This document shows positions 8,719 through 16,250 of a DNA stretch of 64,000 nt, in pieces. The translations under genes were made by a program, and so were the position numbers. The notes beneath the pieces are model-generated. The model had not been told where the DNA came from. It did no database searches and worked only from the letters and a program-made list of their open reading frames with translations. Every line of letters begins with the position of its first letter. Within the stretch, counting starts at the first letter, position 1. This DNA comes from NCED01 sp035493955 (lineage in GTDB: Bacteria > Pseudomonadota > Alphaproteobacteria > Caulobacterales > Caulobacteraceae): positions 124,001 through 188,000 of the forward strand of contig DATJHI010000036.1 of NCBI GenBank assembly GCA_035493955.1, read 5' to 3'.

Positions 8719-10233
8719 ATGCCGGGGCAGATCTCGTCCGCCTTACGCCTGATCGCCGCCGGCTGGGTGCTGGTGCGCCACGACGCCCTGGTCCCGCGGG
8801 AGATTTCCCACCTGTTGCCCGCTCCGGTGCGGTTCGCCGCCCGGGTCCTGCGCCTGGCCTCCGGCCCGGCCGCGCGGCGCGGACGGCCGGGGGAGAGGCT
8901 GGCCGCGGCGTTCGAGAAACTGGGGCCCGTCTCGATCAAGATGGGGCAGCTGCTGTCCACCCGCGGCGACATCTTCGGCCAGACCTTCGCCGAGGACCTG
9001 AGCCGGTTGAAGGACCGCCTGCCGCCTTTTCCCACCAGCCAGGCCGTGGCCGAGATCGAGGCGGGCCTGGGCCGTCCGCTGGGCAGCCTGTTCTCGGATT
9101 TCGCGGCGCCGGTTGGCGCGGCCTCCCTGGCCCAGGCTCACGCCGCCCAAATGGCCGACGGTCGCAGGGTGGCGGTCAAGGTGCTGCGGCCAAGGATCGA
9201 ACGCCGGGTGGCCGCCGACCTCGGGGCCATGGCGCTGAGCGCCCGATGGGTGGAGGCCCTGGCCCCGCCCCTGCGCCGGCTGGAGCCCAAGGCCTTCGTC
9301 GCCACCGTCGCCCGCTCCATGGCCCTGGAGCTGGACATGCGGCTGGAGGCCGCCGCCGCCAGCGAACTCGGCGACGTCATGGCCCGCGACCCTTATATGC
9401 GGGCGCCGGCGGTGGTGTGGGAGGGGGTGGGCAAGCGGTTCCTGACCCTGGAGTGGGTGCAGGGCAAGCCCCTTTCCGCCGCGGGGGCCCTGGACGAGCC
9501 CGGCCTCGACCGCCCGGCCCTGGCCGACAATCTGATCCGCGCCTTCCTGGCCCAGGCGCTGGACCACGGGGTGTTCCACGCCGACCTGCACGAAGGCAAT
9601 CTGTTCATCGCCGCCCCCGCCCAGCTGTTCGCGGTCGACTTCGGCATCGTCGGACGGCTCGGGCCGGGGGAGCGCCGCTTCCTGGCCGAGATCCTGTGGG
9701 GCTTCATCCGGCGCGACTACCGCCGGATCGCCGAGGTGCATTTCGAAGCCGGCTATGTGCCGGCGACGCATGGAATCGACGACTTCGCCCAGGCCCTGCG
9801 CGCGGTAGGCGAGCCCATCGTCGGCCGCCCTGCCAGCGAGGTGTCCATGGGCCGGCTGCTCGGCCAGCTGTTCGAGATCACCGGCCTTTTCGACATGCAC
9901 ATGCGTTCGGAGCTGGTGCTGCTGCAGAAGACCATGGTCACGGTCGAAGGCGTCGCCCGCCGCATCGACCCCGACAACGACATCTGGGCGGCCGCCAGGC
10001 CGGTGGTCGAACGCTGGATCGCCCGCGAGCTCTCCCCCGCCGCCCGGCTGAAGGACCTGGCCGGCAAGGGCCAGAAGCTGCTGGACGCCCTGACCCGGTT
10101 GGCTGAGACCAAGGACGTCCCGGCCGCCGCGGTGGTGGTGGAGCGCCCCGCGACCCACGCCGGTCTGGTCGCGGTCATCGCCCTGGCCGCCCTGGTCATC
10201 GCGTTGAGCGCCCTGGTTCTGGGGCGCGGCTAG
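8719..10233 (+). CDS. ubiB: UbiB, atypical kinase/ATPase for ubiquinone synthesis
   Basis: 504 residues. The KxGQ motif (KMGQLLSTR, Lys74) is characteristic of the UbiB/ADCK group, as is the Ala-rich nucleotide loop PVGAASLAQAHAA with VAVKVLRP. Catalytic-type motifs HADLHEGNLF and AVDFGIVGRLG follow. A C-terminal hydrophobic segment (about 478-502) should anchor it in the inner membrane. UbiB-type proteins support early or hydroxylation steps of ubiquinone synthesis and may extract lipid precursors; the older name polyprenylphenol hydroxylase is doubtful. It follows ubiE by 4 nt. Confidence 0.95.
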   Translation: MPGQISSALRLIAAGWVLVRHDALVPREISHLLPAPVRFAARVLRLASGPAARRGRPGERLAAAFEKLGPVSIKMGQLLSTRGDIFGQTFAEDLSRLKDRLPPFPTSQAVAEIEAGLGRPLGSLFSDFAAPVGAASLAQAHAAQMADGRRVAVKVLRPRIERRVAADLGAMALSARWVEALAPPLRRLEPKAFVATVARSMALELDMRLEAAAASELGDVMARDPYMRAPAVVWEGVGKRFLTLEWVQGKPLSAAGALDEPGLDRPALADNLIRAFLAQALDHGVFHADLHEGNLFIAAPAQLFAVDFGIVGRLGPGERRFLAEILWGFIRRDYRRIAEVHFEAGYVPATHGIDDFAQALRAVGEPIVGRPASEVSMGRLLGQLFEITGLFDMHMRSELVLLQKTMVTVEGVARRIDPDNDIWAAARPVVERWIARELSPAARLKDLAGKGQKLLDALTRLAETKDVPAAAVVVERPATHAGLVAVIALAALVIALSALVLGRG

Positions 10234-10247
10234 GGTCGCCCGCGCGA

Positions 10248-10826
10248 TCAGCTCCGGTCGTCGCCGTTCGTCCGGGCCGCGGTCCGGGTCCCGCCGGTCT
10301 TGTTCTCCTCGACCTGCTTGTCCCAGAAGGCCCTGCCCTCGCCGGGCTTGGTCACCGTGCGTGGCGCACCGTCGCTGCGGACCACGCCGAACAAACCGCT
10401 TTTGGGATCGAACAGCAGCTTGTCGCCGTTGGCGCGGGTCAAGGTCAGCGCCCCCTCCGGCGGGGTGTTGACGAAGCGGTGGGCCTTGACCAGGAAATCG
10501 TCGAGGTCGCGGGCGCCGAGTTCGGTCCCATGATGCTCGAACTGGTATTGGGCGTTCTCGTCCGCCGAGTGGCGACGGTTGTCGGCCCACATCGGCTTGC
10601 CCTGGATCGTCCGCACCGGCGTGGCCGCGGCCGGCGCGGACGCCTCGGTCCGACCCGCCGCCGGGGCGGCGGTCTCGCCTGTAGCGGTGAAGGCCGGGGT
10701 GGACGATCCATCCACCGACCGATGGTCGCGAGCCGGCTGGCTCGCCAGTTTCTGATCGCAGGCGCTAAGCGACCCAAACGCCAGGGCGGCCACGGCCGCC
10801 GCGCAACAGACTGAACGCACCCTCAT
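10248..10826 (-). CDS. Lipoprotein-like protein with polymorphic-toxin-like C-terminal region
   Basis: 192 residues from the ATG at 10824-10826. The signal peptide ends in FGSLSAC, a good lipobox, then comes an Ala/Thr/Pro-rich linker (about 35-75). The C-terminal half reads QYQFEHHGTELGARDLDDFL, TRANGDKLLFDPKSGLFGVV, RSDGAPRTVTKPGEGRAFWD. From memory, this arrangement (HF..HG.EFG, then a D-x-x-x-D/P strand and RTY.KP) resembles a small domain at the C-terminus of some polymorphic toxins and phage-related proteins. Function is unknown; a housekeeping outer-membrane lipoprotein is equally possible. No immunity-like gene lies next to it. Confidence 0.6.
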   Translation of the reverse strand: MRVRSVCCAAAVAALAFGSLSACDQKLASQPARDHRSVDGSSTPAFTATGETAAPAAGRTEASAPAAATPVRTIQGKPMWADNRRHSADENAQYQFEHHGTELGARDLDDFLVKAHRFVNTPPEGALTLTRANGDKLLFDPKSGLFGVVRSDGAPRTVTKPGEGRAFWDKQVEENKTGGTRTAARTNGDDRS

Positions 10827-10936
10827 GGAAGCCTCCTGTTTCCAGTCCCGGAACAAATAAAGAACAAGTCGACGGGGTTTGTCGAGTCCCCTTCATCGAG
10901 GCTATGAGCGGGGCGCCGCCAGAGGAGTGTGGTCCC

Positions 10937-12142
10937 ATGCTTGAGCGCCGGGTGCTTCTGATCGTCGGCGGCGGGGTGGCCGCCTACAAGGCGCTGGAGC
11001 TGACGCGCCTGCTGCGCAAGGCCGGCGTCGGCGTGCGCACGGTCCTGACCAGGGCCGGGGCCGAATTCGTCACCCCCCTGTCCTTGGCCGCCCTGACCGA
11101 AGCCCCGGTCCATCAGGACCTGTTCTCCCTGACCGAGGAGGCTGAGATGGGCCATATCGAGCTCAGCCGCTCGGCCGATCTGGTGGTGGTCGCCCCCGCC
11201 ACCGCCGACCTGATGGCCAAGGCCGCGACCGGCCTGGCCAATGACCTGGCCTCCACCACCCTCTTGGCCACCGACAAGCCGGTGCTGATGGCGCCAGCCA
11301 TGAACGTGCGCATGTGGCTGCACCCCGCCATGGTGCGGAACCTTGAGACCCTGAAGGGCGACGGCGTCCTGTTCGTCGGCCCGGACGAGGGCGAGATGGC
11401 CTGCGGGGAATATGGCCCGGGGCGCATGGCCGAGCCGCCGGCGATCCTTGCCGCCGTCCTGGCCGCCCTGGACGGGCCGGCCGCCCGGCCCCTCGCCGGA
11501 AAGCGAATCCTGGTCACCGCCGGTCCCACGGCCGAGCCGATCGACCCGGTGCGCTACCTGTCCAACCGCTCCTCCGGGCGTCAGGGCTATGCGATCGCGC
11601 AGGCCCTGGCCCGACTCGGGGCCGAGACGGTGCTGGTCTCCGGCCCCACAGCCCTGTCGGTCCCCCCGGGGGTGCGGCGGGTCGAGGTCGAGACTGCCGA
11701 CCAGATGCTGGCCGCCTGCGAGGCCGCCTTGCCGGTCGACGCCGCCGTGTTCGTCGCCGCCGTGGCCGACTGGCGACCCGAAACCGCGTCCACCGCCAAG
11801 CTGAAGAAGGCCGGCGGCGCGCCAGAACCGCTGAAACTGGCGGAGAACCCGGACATCCTGGCCCGCATCGCCGCCGCCGGGCCGCGCCGGCCGCGGCTGG
11901 TGGTGGGGTTCGCTGCGGAGACCGGCGACCCGGTCGCCGGAGGCCAGGCCAAGCTGAAGAAAAAGGGCTGCGACTGGATCGTAGCCAACGACGTCGGCCA
12001 GCCCGGCGTCATGGGCGGGACCGAAAACGCCGTGGCCCTGGTCACCGCCGAGGGCGTCGACCGCTGGCCGCGCCTGTCCAAGGACGAGGTCGCCCGGCGA
12101 CTGGCTGACCGAATCGCCGCAGTTTTCGGCGATCAATCCTGA
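10937..12142 (+). CDS. coaBC: Bifunctional phosphopantothenoylcysteine decarboxylase/synthetase CoaBC
   Basis: 401 residues from the ATG at 10937, chosen because AGAGGAGTG lies just upstream and the protein then starts MLERRVLLIVGGGVAAYK like its family; an ATG at 10904 would add 11 unrelated residues. The CoaC half has APAMNVRMW and the catalytic cysteine in ACGEYGPGRM. The CoaB half has TAGPTAEPIDPVRYLSNRSS and KLKKKGCDWIVANDV. It makes 4'-phosphopantetheine from 4'-phosphopantothenate and cysteine for coenzyme A. dut follows by 16 nt. Confidence 0.96.
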   Translation: MLERRVLLIVGGGVAAYKALELTRLLRKAGVGVRTVLTRAGAEFVTPLSLAALTEAPVHQDLFSLTEEAEMGHIELSRSADLVVVAPATADLMAKAATGLANDLASTTLLATDKPVLMAPAMNVRMWLHPAMVRNLETLKGDGVLFVGPDEGEMACGEYGPGRMAEPPAILAAVLAALDGPAARPLAGKRILVTAGPTAEPIDPVRYLSNRSSGRQGYAIAQALARLGAETVLVSGPTALSVPPGVRRVEVETADQMLAACEAALPVDAAVFVAAVADWRPETASTAKLKKAGGAPEPLKLAENPDILARIAAAGPRRPRLVVGFAAETGDPVAGGQAKLKKKGCDWIVANDVGQPGVMGGTENAVALVTAEGVDRWPRLSKDEVARRLADRIAAVFGDQS

Positions 12143-12158
12143 TGTTCCGAGAGGGCCG

Positions 12159-12614
12159 ATGGCCGTAGACGTCGCGATCCGCCGCCTGGCCCATGCCGAA
12201 GGCCTGCCCCTGCCCACCTATCAGACCGAAGGGGCGGCGGGGATGGACCTGCACGCCGCCCTGGCCGAGGACGCCCCGGTGGTGCTGCATCCGGGGTCGC
12301 GCACCCTGGTCCCCACCGGCTTCGCCATCGCGTTGCCGGTCGGCTATGAGGCGCAGGTGCGGCCGCGCTCCGGCTTGGCGGCCAAGCATGGCGTGACCTG
12401 CCTGAATGCGCCGGGCACCATCGACCACGACTATCGCGGCGAGGTGCAGGTGGTCCTGGTCAACCACGGGGCCGAGCCGTTCCACATCCGCCGCGGCGAA
12501 CGCATCGCCCAGATGCTCATCGCCCCGGTCACCCGGGCGGCCTGGCGTGAGGTCGACAGCCTGGACGAGACCGACCGCGGGGTGGGCGGCTTCGGCTCGA
12601 CCGGCCAGAAATAG
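12159..12614 (+). CDS. dut: dUTP diphosphatase (dUTPase)
   Basis: 151 residues, the normal length of trimeric dUTPases. The conserved motifs appear in order: EGAAGMDLHA, PRSGLAAKHG, NAPGTIDHDYRGEV, RGERIAQMLIAP and the C-terminal RGVGGFGSTG arm that closes the active site. It hydrolyses dUTP to dUMP, keeping uracil out of DNA and feeding thymidylate synthesis. It sits downstream of coaBC, an arrangement common in alphaproteobacteria, and ends facing nusA across a terminator hairpin. Confidence 0.97.
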   Translation: MAVDVAIRRLAHAEGLPLPTYQTEGAAGMDLHAALAEDAPVVLHPGSRTLVPTGFAIALPVGYEAQVRPRSGLAAKHGVTCLNAPGTIDHDYRGEVQVVLVNHGAEPFHIRRGERIAQMLIAPVTRAAWREVDSLDETDRGVGGFGSTGQK

Positions 12615-12616
12615 GC

Positions 12617-12654
12617 TCATCCCGGAGAAGCGCCGACCCGCTTTTCCGGGATGA
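12617..12654. terminator. Bidirectional terminator hairpin between dut and nusA
   Basis: TCATCCCGGAGAAGCG (12617-12632) pairs with CGCTTTTCCGGGATGA (12639-12654) with one mismatch and a 6-nt loop. It lies exactly between two convergent genes. There is no flanking U-tract, so it may work as a shared stem with limited intrinsic strength. Confidence 0.65.
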
Positions 12655-12665
12655 AGAGCGTGGCC

Positions 12666-14300
12666 TTAGGCCTCCGCAGGAACCTCCGCCGCGTCTTCGC
12701 CCTCTTCGGCTTCCGCCGCCGGGGGTTCGAGGGACGCGGCGTCGATCCAGCCGGCCGCGACGCGGGCGCGCAGGATCAGTGCCTCCGCCTCCTCGGTCGA
12801 CAGGTTGAAGCTTTCCAGGGCCCCCGGCACGCGTACGCGCTCGCCGGCCTTGCTCTCGAAGGAGCCGCGGATCTCGTCGGTGGCCAGGTCGGCCAGGTCC
12901 TCGACCGTCTTCACCCCCGCTTCGCCCAGGGCCACGGCCATGGGCAGGGTCACGCCCTCGATCTCCAGCACCCCGTCCTCGACGCCGAAGTCGCGGCGCT
13001 TCTGGTCCAGCTCGGCCGCCTCCTTGTCGAGGAATTCGCGCGCGCGGGTCTGCAGTTCCAGGGCGGTGTCTTCGTCGAAGCCTTCGATCGAGGCCAGTTC
13101 GTCCTCCTCGACATAGGCGATGTCCTCGACGGCGGCGAAGCCTTCGGTGACCAGCAGCTGGGCGATGACCTCGTCCACGTCCAGGGCCTCCTGGAACAGC
13201 TGGGTGCGTTCGGCGAACTCGCGCTGGCGGCGCTCGCTCTCCTGGCTCTCGGTCATGATGTCGATCTGCCAGCCGGTCAGCTGGGAGGCCAGGCGGACGT
13301 TCTGGCCGCGGCGGCCGATTGCGAGAGAAAGCTGTTCGTCGGGAACGACGACCTCGACCCGCTCGTCCTCCTCGTCCAGGACCACCTTGGTGACTTCGGC
13401 GGGGGCGAGGGCGTTGACGATGAAGGTGGGCTCGTCCGGGCTCCACTGGATGATGTCGATCTTCTCGCCCTGCAGTTCGGCCACCACCGCCTGGACGCGG
13501 CTGCCGCGCATGCCGACGCAGGCGCCCACGGGGTCGATCGAGCTTTCGTTGGACAGGACCGCCATCTTGGCGCGGCTGCCCGGGTCGCGGGCCACGGCGC
13601 GGATCTCGATGACCCCGTCGTAGACCTCCGGCACTTCCTGGGCGAACAGCTTAGCCATGAAGCCCGGGTGGGCCCGGCTGAGCATGATCTGCGGGCCCTT
13701 GGTCTCACGCCGCACGTCGTAGATGTAGCAGCGGATGCGGTCGCCGATGTTGAAGTTCTCGCGCGGGATCGACTGGTCGCGGCGCATGATGCCTTCGCCG
13801 CGGCCCAGGTCGATGATGGTGTTGCCGTATTCCACCCGCTTGACCACGCCGTTGACGATCTCGCCGGCCCGGTCCTTGAACTCCTCGTACTGGTGCTCGC
13901 GCTCGGCTTCGCGGACCTTATGGGTCACCACCTGGCGGGCCATCTGGGTCTGGACCCGGCCGAACTCGAAGGGCGGCAGGATTTCCTCATAGACCTTGCC
14001 GATCTCGGCGTCGGTGTAGCGCAGCTTGGCGTCGGAGATCTTCATCTTGCCCAGAGCGCCTTCCTCCTCGAAGTCGTCCGGGACGATCTCGACATAGCGC
14101 TTCAGGGTCAGCTCGCCGGTCTTCTGGTCGATCATGGCCCGGATGTCATGCTCGGCGCCGTAGCGCGAACGGGCGCCCTTGGTGATCGCCTCCTCGATCG
14201 CCTCGATGACGATCTCCTTGTCGATCGACTTCTCGCGGGCGACCGCGTCGGCGATCTGCAGCAGTTCCAGCCGGTTGGCGCTGATACCGGTGACGGCCAT
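12666..14300 (-). CDS. nusA: Transcription termination/antitermination factor NusA
   Basis: 544 residues. An N-terminal RNA-polymerase-binding domain (about 1-130) is followed by the S1 region (VNGVVKRVEYGNTIIDLGRG), two KH domains (VGACVGMRGSRVQAVVAELQ and IGRRGQNVRLASQL) and a long acidic C-terminal part with helix-hairpin-helix-like repeats. NusA binds elongating polymerase and controls pausing, termination and rRNA antitermination. Its ATG overlaps the rimP stop by one base. Unlike the common order, ylxR and infB do not follow; dut on the other strand does. Confidence 0.97.
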   Translation of the reverse strand: MAVTGISANRLELLQIADAVAREKSIDKEIVIEAIEEAITKGARSRYGAEHDIRAMIDQKTGELTLKRYVEIVPDDFEEEGALGKMKISDAKLRYTDAEIGKVYEEILPPFEFGRVQTQMARQVVTHKVREAEREHQYEEFKDRAGEIVNGVVKRVEYGNTIIDLGRGEGIMRRDQSIPRENFNIGDRIRCYIYDVRRETKGPQIMLSRAHPGFMAKLFAQEVPEVYDGVIEIRAVARDPGSRAKMAVLSNESSIDPVGACVGMRGSRVQAVVAELQGEKIDIIQWSPDEPTFIVNALAPAEVTKVVLDEEDERVEVVVPDEQLSLAIGRRGQNVRLASQLTGWQIDIMTESQESERRQREFAERTQLFQEALDVDEVIAQLLVTEGFAAVEDIAYVEEDELASIEGFDEDTALELQTRAREFLDKEAAELDQKRRDFGVEDGVLEIEGVTLPMAVALGEAGVKTVEDLADLATDEIRGSFESKAGERVRVPGALESFNLSTEEAEALILRARVAAGWIDAASLEPPAAEAEEGEDAAEVPAEA

Positions 14301-14863
14301 CAGGCTTGCTCCTCTTGGTCAGGGGTCAAATCGGAATCGGTTTCAAGCCGCGCGGCGCGCATCTCGGCGCCCCGCTTCAGCAGTTTGTCGGTAAGCGCCA
14401 GCTTGGCGTCGGAAATCCAGGCGAAGGGGATCTGGGCCGTGGTCTCCTCCTCGCCTTCGAGGTCGATCAGCACATCCTTGCCCTCGATCCCGGCGAGCAC
14501 GCCCTTGAAGCGCTTGCGGTTCTCCACCAGCCGATCGAGCTCCAGCCGCGCCTCGTAGCCCGCATAGGCCTCGAAGTCCTTCAGCCGGGTCAGGGGCCGG
14601 TCGACGCCGGGGGAGGACACCTCCAGCCGATACTCCCCCGCGACCGGGTCGGTCGCGTCCAGCACGCCGGAGATGGCGCGCGACAGGGCGGCGCAATCCT
14701 CCACCACCATCTCGCCGTCGGGGCGCTCGGCCATGATCTGCAGCGTGCGGCCGGACTTGGAGCCGCCCATCAGGCGCAGCCGGACGATCTCGTAGCCCAC
14801 GGCTTCGGCCACCGGGTCGAGCAGATCAAGAAGCGTACGGTCCTCGGGCGTCCTGGCGCGCAA
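14300..14863 (-). CDS. rimP: Ribosome maturation factor RimP
   Basis: 187 residues. A TTG start at 14861-14863 is preferred because GGAG lies nine bases upstream and the product starts MRARTPEDRTLL, similar to relatives as I recall them; a second TTG at 14878 would place the start on that Shine-Dalgarno. Family motifs VGYEIVRLRLMG, LEVSSPGVDRPLTRLKDFEAY and a C-terminal SH3-like part are visible. RimP is needed for 30S subunit maturation. It is the first gene of the rimP-nusA unit; the leader carries a promoter and a terminator-like hairpin. Confidence 0.92.
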   Translation of the reverse strand: MRARTPEDRTLLDLLDPVAEAVGYEIVRLRLMGGSKSGRTLQIMAERPDGEMVVEDCAALSRAISGVLDATDPVAGEYRLEVSSPGVDRPLTRLKDFEAYAGYEARLELDRLVENRKRFKGVLAGIEGKDVLIDLEGEEETTAQIPFAWISDAKLALTDKLLKRGAEMRAARLETDSDLTPDQEEQA

Positions 14864-14882
14864 AGCGGCCTTCTCCAAGCAA

Positions 14883-14942
14883 TAAAAAAGCGGCGGGCCC
14901 GCAGGCCGCCGCCGATAGGCGCCATCCGGCGCTACCGATCGA
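14883..14942 (-). promoter_or_regulatory. rimP-nusA leader: tandem hairpins, the second terminator-like
   Basis: Read on the minus strand, a first hairpin (about 14942-14912) pairs GGTAGCGCC with GGCGCCTATC with a bulge. A second pairs GCGGCGG with CCGCCGC and runs directly into TTTTTTATT (14889-14881), the form of an intrinsic terminator. Both lie between the predicted promoter and the rimP start, so some transcripts may stop before the coding region. The 3' side of the first stem touches the 5' side of the second. Confidence 0.6.
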
Positions 14943-14952
14943 TGTGGCCTTT

Positions 14953-14981
14953 GATATAGCGCGGCGTTTCGCCTTTGTCAG
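14953..14981 (-). promoter_or_regulatory. Candidate housekeeping promoter for rimP-nusA
   Basis: On the minus strand CTGACAA (14981-14975), a 14-nt spacer and GCTATATC (14960-14953). The -10 matches the Caulobacter consensus GCTANAWC exactly and the -35 resembles TTGACGS. Transcription would start near 14946, leaving a leader of about 83 nt. Confidence 0.6.
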
Positions 14982-15070
14982 CCCCTTGACGGCGACGGCG
15001 CCGTACGCCTTCTGCCCAGCTTGCGCCGACCCCGTTGCCGGGGGAGATTAACTGCAAAGGGGAACATGGC

Positions 15071-15457
15071 ATGAGCGAAGACGGCGCCGCGGACATCACC
15101 GGCTTGAAGGTGCTGGTGGTCGAAGACGAGGCGCTAGTCGCCATGTTGCTGGAGGACATGCTGGCCGACCACGGTTGCGAAGTCGTCGCGGCCGCCAGCC
15201 GCCTGGCTCAGGCCCTGACCATGGTCGCCGACTCTGGCCTGGCGTTCGACGCCGCCATCCTCGACGTCAATCTGGGCGGCGATCCGATCTTTCCGGTGGC
15301 CGAGGCCCTGGCCGCGCGGGGCGTGCCCTTCGTCTTCGCCACCGGCTACGGCGCCGGCGGCCTGCCCGAATCCTGGCGCGACCGTCCCACCCTGCAGAAA
15401 CCCTTCAGCCACCAGGACGTCGGCAGGGCCTTGGTCGAGGCGGTGCGCAAGCCCTGA
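15071..15457 (+). CDS. Single-domain response regulator
   Basis: 128 residues from the ATG at 15071, preceded by AAGGGGAA; an ATG at 15066 is closed at once by TGA. The receiver has VVEDEALVAMLLED, the phospho-acceptor in AAILDVNLGG and the Lys in LQKPFSHQDV. The LDVNLGG and ATGYG forms are common in receivers partnered with HWE/HisKA_2 kinases. No output domain is present. It lies opposite to its neighbours rimP and trmB, without a kinase gene beside it, so the partner is unknown. Confidence 0.85.
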   Translation: MSEDGAADITGLKVLVVEDEALVAMLLEDMLADHGCEVVAAASRLAQALTMVADSGLAFDAAILDVNLGGDPIFPVAEALAARGVPFVFATGYGAGGLPESWRDRPTLQKPFSHQDVGRALVEAVRKP

Positions 15458-15462
15458 GCGGT

Positions 15463-16146
15463 TCACACGCGCTCGAAGTCGAAGAACACCGGCGCGATGT
15501 CGCCCAGCCTTTTGGTCTCGTAACGGGTGGTGATGTGGTCCGCCGGCGGGACGCGCCAGTCGTCGGCGCGCCGCGCCATCCAACGGAGGCGGGGCTCGCG
15601 CAGGAACCGCTCCAACGCCCAGTCCGCATAATCCGCCACATCGGTGGCGAAGCGCAGCCGCCCCCCCGGCTTCAGGATCCGCGCCAGTTCGCCCACCATC
15701 TCGGTCTGGACGATCCGCCGCTTGTGATGGCGCGCCTTGGGCCACGGGTCCGGGAACAGGACGAAGACCCGCTCCACCGACGCGTCCGGCAGGGCCGCCA
15801 CGAGATCGCGGGCGTCGCCGACGTGCAGCCGAACGTTCTTGAGCCCGGCTTCGTCGATATGGCGCAGGATGCTGGCGGCCCCGTTCAGGAACGGCTCGGC
15901 TCCCATCAGCAGGACGTCGGGCCGGCGCTGCGCCTGGGCGGCCAGATGCTCGCCGCCGCCGAAGCCGATTTCCAGCCACGCCTCGGCGGCGTCCGGCGCC
16001 AGGACCTGCGGCAGGACCGGGCCCGCCGACGGATGGAGGGCGATCGCGGGCAGCAGGGTGTCCATCAGCGCGGCCTGGCGCGGCTTGATCGGACGGCCCT
16101 TGATGCGGCCGAAACTGCGCAGGGGCGGGTGGGAGGCGTCGGACAT
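15463..16146 (-). CDS. trmB: tRNA (guanine-N7-)-methyltransferase TrmB
   Basis: 227 residues. The SAM motif is AWLEIGFGGGEHLAAQA, followed by MGAEPFLNG, VFVLFPDPWPKARHHKRRI and TRYETKRLGD, all family signatures. It methylates G46 in the variable loop of many tRNAs. The stop is 6 nt from the stop of the receiver gene, so the genes converge tightly. The first gene of the next block is divergent, placing trmB on its own promoter. Confidence 0.96.
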   Translation of the reverse strand: MSDASHPPLRSFGRIKGRPIKPRQAALMDTLLPAIALHPSAGPVLPQVLAPDAAEAWLEIGFGGGEHLAAQAQRRPDVLLMGAEPFLNGAASILRHIDEAGLKNVRLHVGDARDLVAALPDASVERVFVLFPDPWPKARHHKRRIVQTEMVGELARILKPGGRLRFATDVADYADWALERFLREPRLRWMARRADDWRVPPADHITTRYETKRLGDIAPVFFDFERV

Positions 16147-16250
16147 ACGCCCTCTTACCCGCCAAAGTAGGCCAATGCGACGCCCGCCTATGGCGGAGCT
16201 GAGCGGTCGCCCATACGTTCATGAGCGCGCGCTGGGATTCGGAGGGCTGG

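Noticed and set aside
12651..14558. Long open frame on the plus strand opposite nusA-rimP (635 codons)
   Set aside because: It is the antisense shadow of two certain genes; the product is a mirror-composition protein full of Asp, Leu, His and Gly without any domain.
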